From: JBMNGG01 sp050949705
GTDB taxonomy: Bacteria > Bacillota > Thermosediminibacteria > Thermosediminibacterales > Tepidanaerobacteraceae
Direction of reading: 5' to 3'
DNA length: 64,000 nucleotides
Assembly (NCBI GenBank): GCA_050949705.1
Contig: JBMNGG010000004.1
Coordinates: forward strand, 1 to 64,000
The notes under the pieces were generated by a model. That model ran no database searches, was not told the DNA's origin, and was given only the letters and a program-made list of their open reading frames with translations. Every line of letters begins with the position of its first letter. Position 1 is the first letter of the stretch. Of this stretch, positions 60,242-64,000 are shown piece after piece. A program made the position numbers and the translations under genes.

Positions 60242-60847
60242 TTAATCCAAATACATCATTTTAGTAAGTTTTATTAATTCCACCTTGGAATCTAAAGATA
60301 TATCCACATTAATAATCATATTATCATCTTTGTTAAAATCGAATATCAAGACCATACCATCACCCACATCAAACCAGCCTTCAAGCTTTCCATCGCTGTG
60401 AATGGTTTCAGGTTCGGTATATAATTTGCGGTATTTTGACAGTATATCGTTGGCTGTGTCACCAATCTTGTCACCCAGCCAGGTTTGGTATTTATCTGAA
60501 ACAAGTTCTATTTCAAGTACTTTGTCAGAGTCCTTACCGATTATTACAGATAAACCGTCATTATACTCTCTAACATAATAGCTTTCTCCGAAATGTCCCG
60601 CTATGTCCATATATGTTTCAGTGTAATCGCTCCCTAAAACATTGTCTACTTGTTCTGAAGTATCATCTAAACAAATTCCAGCTATGGAAGGTGAAGTTTC
60701 ATCTTCATGGGGTTTAGTTTCATCTTGGTTGTCATTTAATGTAGGGGACTCTTGATTGTCAACTGATGGATTGCTGTTGCTGCTTGTGCATGCAAATAAT
60801 GATAAAGCAAGTACCACTGCAAGAAATACTAGTACAATCTTTTTCAA
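60242..60847 (-). CDS. Lipoprotein of unknown function
   Basis: A 201-residue exported protein. The signal peptide ends in lipobox LFAC (Cys near 20), followed by a low-complexity linker rich in Asn, Glu, Asp and Ser (about 21-53). The domain from about 54 (ICLDDTSEQVDNVLGSDYTE) resembles small secreted domains in Clostridia and Bacilli that measure a lipoprotein-anchored ligand (DUF4309-like), but I cannot name it with confidence. AGGAG precedes the ATG. It has its own terminator. Confidence 0.7.
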   Translation of the reverse strand: MKKIVLVFLAVVLALSLFACTSSNSNPSVDNQESPTLNDNQDETKPHEDETSPSIAGICLDDTSEQVDNVLGSDYTETYMDIAGHFGESYYVREYNDGLSVIIGKDSDKVLEIELVSDKYQTWLGDKIGDTANDILSKYRKLYTEPETIHSDGKLEGWFDVGDGMVLIFDFNKDDNMIINVDISLDSKVELIKLTKMMYLD

Positions 60848-61020
60848 AACAATTCACTCCTAAGACATTTTTTATTTCTATTCTTTTAGACGGCGAAAAC
60901 GGATAAAAGTTCCCAAACAGGTTAATTTATTGCATTCTTTAAACAGCTCTGATAAAATAAGGACAAGAAAAAATTGTAATAAAATTATGCAAATTACTAT
61001 ATGGATAGAAAGGGGGGATT

Positions 61021-61530
61021 TTGTTGAAGCGGGTTTGTATACTTATCGAAAAATTCTTTGATGAGAAAGAGCTGATTTACCCATACTTTAGGCTTTTAGA
61101 AGCTGGATATGAAGTGCATTTGGTAGGTTCAGAAAAAGATATAGTATACCCGGGTAAAAGTAGTTTCACAGAAAAAAGCACCCATTCTATCAAGGAAGTT
61201 AAAGCTGAAGACTATGATGCTGTTGTGATTCCAGGAGGATACTCACCGGATCATATGCGTAGAAATAAAGACACCATCGAGTTCGTAAAAGAAATGGACC
61301 GATTAGGTAAACCCATAGCTGCTATTTGTCACGGACCTTGGATGATGGCATCTTGTTGTGATTTAAAAGGCAAGAAGTTAACTGGCTTTTTCTCGATAAA
61401 AGATGACTTGGTAAATGCCGGGGCAGAATATGTTGATGAGGAAGTAGTAGTAGATGGGAATTTAATCACATCAAGAACTCCCAAGGATTTGCCTGCATTT
61501 TTAAAAGCTATAATTAAAAAAATTGGATAA
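61021..61530 (+). CDS. DJ-1/PfpI family protein
   Basis: A 169-residue protein of the DJ-1/PfpI superfamily. The nucleophile elbow AAICHGPWMMAS holds the reactive Cys (near 101) with the following His; VIPGGYSPDHMRR precedes it and EKFFDEKELIYPYFRL near residue 9 supplies the conserved acidic residue. Members act as proteases, glyoxalases or protein deglycases; which applies is unclear. A methylglyoxal synthase lies 1.4 kb downstream, so a role against methylglyoxal would fit. GGGGGG precedes the TTG start at 61021 (a second TTG at 61024 is possible). Confidence 0.85.
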   Translation: MLKRVCILIEKFFDEKELIYPYFRLLEAGYEVHLVGSEKDIVYPGKSSFTEKSTHSIKEVKAEDYDAVVIPGGYSPDHMRRNKDTIEFVKEMDRLGKPIAAICHGPWMMASCCDLKGKKLTGFFSIKDDLVNAGAEYVDEEVVVDGNLITSRTPKDLPAFLKAIIKKIG

Positions 61531-61534
61531 AGCA

Positions 61535-61616
61535 ATAAAGGTCGTTTGACCTTTATGAATAATCCGACCGCTATAAAAATCTCTGGCTTGATAAAAAGGC
61601 CGGAGGTTTTTATTTT
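61535..61616 (+). terminator. Two hairpins after the DJ-1/PfpI gene
   Basis: ATAAAGGTC/GACCTTTAT (61535-61556) lacks a T-run. The second, AAAATCTCTGGCTT (61576-61589) with AGGCCGGAGGTTTT (61597-61610), uses several GU pairs and ends in TATTTTTA; it is the better terminator. Confidence 0.65.
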
Positions 61617-61823
61617 TATAAAGTGGCAATTATCTCCTGTTTTGCTAAAAACTGTTGTTTTATTCTATAGCCTTTGGATAAACATGAACCTCTATTTTAG
61701 GTAGGTATGAATTTTTTTGTCAAAAATATAAGGAGAAGTTTATTTTTATATTGATGTTTAACAGAAAATGATATATACTAAATTAGTAAATTAGTAAATA
61801 AGATAAATAAAAGAGGTGGACTT

Positions 61824-62306
61824 ATGAAAATTCCTGTAACCTTAAAACACAAACCGGTTATTGTATCCGAGAACTATGAAAATATAGATGGTAGGAAAGC
61901 TTATAACTCTGATGCCAAAGGCTTGTCCTTAGGACTTGCACAGTGGAATGACCGTGGAAAGTTAGAGATTTCTGCAAAGGTATGGAGACATACAGGTGAA
62001 AAATGGTCAAGGCAATCAGAAGAGCTGCCTCTCCATCGAGTTTTAGATTTATCAATATTAATATGTAAATCGATTCAATATTTTAGAGAACAGGCTTACC
62101 GATACGAAAAACTATATGTTTCAGATCAGTCTAAAATCGACCGGATAGGTCTGCAGGGTGATGCTATGACGGTATCTATCTGTACTGATAATGAGATGAT
62201 AGATGAAGACATAAAGCTTTTTTCTGAATGTCTTAGCAAGGATGATGAGCTTATAGGTGAAAGACTTAGTCGTCTTTCTGCATTACTTAAAGAAATGGGA
62301 TATTAG
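61824..62306 (+). CDS. DUF6530-like protein of unknown function
   Basis: A 160-residue soluble protein. It starts KIPVTLKHKPVIVSENYENI and contains SLGLAQWNDRGKLEISAKVW, then a helical C-terminal half. I associate this with DUF6530-type proteins found in Firmicutes; no activity is known to me. AGAGGTGG lies 8 bases before the ATG. It is 13 bases before the GIY-YIG gene, so the two may be co-transcribed. Confidence 0.6.
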   Translation: MKIPVTLKHKPVIVSENYENIDGRKAYNSDAKGLSLGLAQWNDRGKLEISAKVWRHTGEKWSRQSEELPLHRVLDLSILICKSIQYFREQAYRYEKLYVSDQSKIDRIGLQGDAMTVSICTDNEMIDEDIKLFSECLSKDDELIGERLSRLSALLKEMGY

Positions 62307-62319
62307 GAGATAGGACAAT

Positions 62320-62652
62320 ATGAATAGAAAAGATTTAATTAGAAAATACAAAGAAAGGGAAGTTACAGGTGGGGTGTATCGAATCCTAAACACTTTAAAC
62401 AATAAATATTTACTTGCAAGCGGTATTGATATAAAAGGAGATCGCAATCGTTTTGATTTTTCTGTTGCTACTGGCTCCTGTGTGCAGATGAAGCTACAAA
62501 AAGATTGGGATACTTTTGGACCGAAAGCTTTTAAATTTGAAGTGCTAGATGAATTAAAAAAGGAACCAGAACAGGACATAGCAGCATTTCGTGAAGAATT
62601 AGAATTATTCGAAGAAATGTGGCGTGAAAGATTGTCTGGAGAGGAATACTAG
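62320..62652 (+). CDS. GIY-YIG-like small protein
   Basis: A 110-residue protein with a modified GIY-YIG motif, GGVYRILNTLNNKYLLASG near 17-35, followed by QKDWDTFGPKAFKFEVLDEL as in the short GIY-YIG nuclease family of Firmicutes. In active GIY-YIG nucleases the second motif contains YIG; here it reads YLL, so catalysis is uncertain. TTAGGAGATAGGAC precedes the ATG. It forms a probable pair with the DUF6530-like gene. Confidence 0.75.
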   Translation: MNRKDLIRKYKEREVTGGVYRILNTLNNKYLLASGIDIKGDRNRFDFSVATGSCVQMKLQKDWDTFGPKAFKFEVLDELKKEPEQDIAAFREELELFEEMWRERLSGEEY

Positions 62653-62726
62653 TTGTTAAAAATAAAAGGCTATAAGGAAATCAACTGCACCTGTGAAGTA
62701 TACAATTGGATAGTTTAATATGTAAG

Positions 62727-62752
62727 GCACCAACCAAGGTTGGTGCTTTTTT
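62727..62752 (+). terminator. Intrinsic terminator
   Basis: GCACCAACC and GGTTGGTGC form a 9-bp stem with an AA loop extended by flanking bases, followed by TTTTTT. Confidence 0.85.
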
Positions 62753-62927
62753 CATTGATAATAAAAAGTGTATGGAAGGATTATAGGTGAAGTCATAGAA
62801 GTAATAAAGTGTGTTATTTTGTTTATTAATATAAGAGAATGAGGATTGTAATCTATTTCACAGTTATAAGATTGGATAAATATAAGCCAAGAGTGTGTTT
62901 TAAAAAGCTAAAGGAGAGTGATTGGTT

Positions 62928-63335
62928 ATGAATTTGGCACTTATTGCTCATGATGCAAAAAAGAAAAAGATGATTGAATTTGCCATAGCATATAAAGATA
63001 TTTTAAAACCACATACATTGTATGCAACCGGAACTACAGGAAAGTTAATCATAGAAGCTACAGGTCTTGATGTTAATAGGTTTGAATCTGGGCCTTTGGG
63101 AGGGGACCAGCAGATTGGAGGAATGGTTGCTAGTGAAAAAATAGACTTAGTCATATTTTTAAGAGACCCCATGACTTCTCAGCCCCATGAACCAGATATT
63201 AACGCATTACTTAGAGTATGCGATGTACACAATGTACCCCTTGCTACAAATCTAGCTACTGCTGAGGTTTTGATAAAGGGATTGATGCGAGGGGATTTGG
63301 ATTGGAGAAAGATTGTAAACCCTATGTTAAAGTAG
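62928..63335 (+). CDS. mgsA: Methylglyoxal synthase
   Basis: A 135-residue enzyme that turns dihydroxyacetone phosphate into methylglyoxal and phosphate, a bypass of lower glycolysis. The N-terminal LALIAHDAKKKKMIEFA, the ATGTTGKLI motif, SGPLGGDQQIGG with the catalytic aspartate region, LRDPMTSQPHEPD and VPLATNLATAE are all conserved. AAAGGAGAG lies about 10 bases before ATG 62928; a TTG at 62922 is also in frame. Methylglyoxal can be reduced to 1,2-propanediol, the likely substrate of the pdu system, but a link is only inference. Confidence 0.95.
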   Translation: MNLALIAHDAKKKKMIEFAIAYKDILKPHTLYATGTTGKLIIEATGLDVNRFESGPLGGDQQIGGMVASEKIDLVIFLRDPMTSQPHEPDINALLRVCDVHNVPLATNLATAEVLIKGLMRGDLDWRKIVNPMLK

Positions 63336-63388
63336 AAATAGTAGTTATGTAACGGAGTGCAGCTAGCTTGTCTTATTGTTATTAACCT

Positions 63389-63556
63389 TTACTTTTCTGG
63401 TGAATCATTGCTCAGTTGATCTAGAATTATCTCATATGAAAGTGCAAACAATCCATATATACCAGGAAATTCCGAATTAGAAGGAACTACTTTAACAGGA
63501 TAAAACGCATTTTGGTTTACGATGCGATTAATTACGGGTAGGCAATGATGCAGGTA
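63389..63556 (-). pseudogene. C-terminal gene remnant, family not recognised
   Basis: An open stretch of 55 codons ends in TAA and codes for a folded-looking segment (NRIVNQNAFYPVKVVPSNSE, then FPGIYGLFALSYEIILDQL). It has no start codon and a stop 5 codons inside the other remnant. It looks like the last part of a decayed gene. Confidence 0.4.
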
Positions 63557-63594
63557 TCATCGGAGCTGCAATGCTTTATAGGAATCATAAATAA
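63532..63594 (+). pseudogene. ROK-kinase C-terminal remnant
   Basis: Twenty codons between two stops give LRVGNDAGIIGAAMLYRNHK. GNDAGIIGAA is the C-terminal signature of ROK-family sugar kinases (glucokinase type). The rest of the gene is gone, so this is a fossil, overlapping a remnant on the other strand. Confidence 0.6.
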
Positions 63595-63766
63595 AAAGAT
63601 TATACTATTATCAATGTGATTTTTAAACTACATTTTTAATCTAATGTGATGAAAACAATATTTTTAACTTTAGCACAGGTTGTAGGCAAATAAAGCTTAC
63701 GACTCTATTTATTAATTATGATATTTATTAACATTAATAATAGCTTAACATCATTTTCTCCTTGTA

Positions 63767-63800
63767 ATACAAGCTTAAGTTTATTAGCTTGTATTTTTTT
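63767..63800 (+). terminator. Intrinsic terminator in the 63.3-63.9 kb gap
   Basis: AATACAAGCT (63767-63776) and AGCTTGTATT (63785-63794) form a 10-bp stem followed by TTTTT. A TATAAT box lies downstream at 63821. It lies 170 bases after the ROK remnant and could have ended that gene's transcript. Confidence 0.75.
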
Positions 63801-63922
63801 ATCTATAATCATTTTAGTATTATAATTAGTATAGAATTGCCACAATTTAGTTGAAAGATTTTAAACTTTTCATAAAAGTTTGGATGCAGTAAAATTATTA
63901 TTAAAGGAGGTTTAATAAATTA

Positions 63923-64000
63923 ATGGACGAGCGCTGTGCACTGCTTTTTAGTCAAATTATGTCAGCAGGTAATCCGATAAAAGTATCTGAATTAGCTAAG
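63923..64000 (+). CDS. HTH transcriptional regulator, N-terminus only
   Basis: The first 26 codons of a gene cut by the right edge. The peptide MDERCALLFSQIMSAGNPIK, then VSELAK, reads like the N-terminal HTH of BglG/LicR-type or DeoR-like regulators. AAAGGAGG lies 12 bases before the ATG. The rest must be read in the neighbouring sequence. Confidence 0.55.
   Translation, partial: MDERCALLFSQIMSAGNPIKVSELAK

Noticed and set aside
1..64000. tRNA genes, rRNA genes and CRISPR arrays
   Set aside because: I saw no cloverleaf with the GTTCRANNC box, no rRNA-like GC-rich block and no evenly spaced direct repeats with unique spacers; the repeated 31-mers are scattered and palindromic, so they are not a CRISPR.

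Overview
The window looks like chromosome of a low-GC, Gram-positive anaerobe of the Clostridia. The evidence is AT-rich intergenic DNA, strong AGGAGG-type ribosome binding sites, S-layer-homology anchoring, lipobox lipoproteins, TAXI-TRAP and ribose-type ABC importers, Fe-S and flavin enzymes, and a B12-dependent diol dehydratase microcompartment. I saw no rRNA, tRNA or CRISPR array. The genus cannot be named from this sequence alone.

Layout. 1-4.5 kb: a large surface M14 carboxypeptidase with SLH domains, cut by the left edge. 4.7-7.2 kb: a GntP permease and D-threonine-aldolase-like enzyme operon. 7.5-8.0 kb: a RelE-type toxin-antitoxin pair. 8.2-12.0 kb: a polytopic transporter, an AIM24/TIGR00266 protein and a membrane-anchored trypsin-like protease. 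12.4-15.4 kb: a solute-binding lipoprotein paired with a transmembrane LuxR-type regulator, behind a promoter with a 12-bp periodic repeat array. 15.6-21.7 kb: redox genes (an SQR/NDH-2-like flavoprotein, an old-yellow-enzyme/Fe-S reductase with a TetR regulator nearby, a NapH-like ferredoxin) and a copper-amine-oxidase-N-type secreted protein. 21.9-29.6 kb: a pseudouridine or nucleoside salvage operon (HTH-PfkB regulator, ABC importer, PsuG, nucleoside phosphorylase, PfkB kinase). 30.0-33.6 kb: a TAXI-TRAP transporter. 33.6-35.4 kb: phosphate transport (PiT and a DUF47 protein). 35.5-36.4 kb: a REP-associated HUH transposase. 36.7-39.3 kb: ClpB. 39.4-41.4 kb: an ABC-F ribosome-protection gene behind an attenuator-like leader. 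41.8-58.4 kb: a PocR-domain histidine kinase and AraC response regulator followed by a 16-gene pdu-type microcompartment operon. 58.8-64 kb: VanZ-like protein, CheX-like protein under a c-di-GMP-I riboswitch, a lipoprotein, a DJ-1/PfpI protein, a GIY-YIG protein, methylglyoxal synthase, decayed gene remnants, and the start of an HTH regulator cut by the right edge.

The microcompartment operon encodes shell proteins (PduA, PduB, PduK-like, PduN, PduT), the dehydratase PduCDE with its reactivase PduGH, and the aldehyde branch PduP and PduL. It also has cobalamin adenosylation (PduO), electron transfer to the cobalamin side (PduS), an EutJ-like chaperone and a flavoprotein. Six of these proteins share N-terminal amphipathic helices of the kind that target cargo. 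No alcohol dehydrogenase (PduQ), acyl kinase (PduW) or PduM is present in the operon.

A 31-nt imperfect palindrome starting TGAATA, containing GGGGACGGTTC and ending TATTCA occurs at least 17 times at 12 intergenic loci and never inside a gene. Inverted copies bracket the only transposase gene, so this is a REP/RAYT-type dispersal system with its probable source in the same window. Other regulatory finds are the ABC-F leader with a 7-codon uORF, the c-di-GMP riboswitch, a CtsR-like box on the clpB promoter, a GntR-type palindrome in the TRAP promoter and the 12-bp repeat promoter at 12.3 kb.
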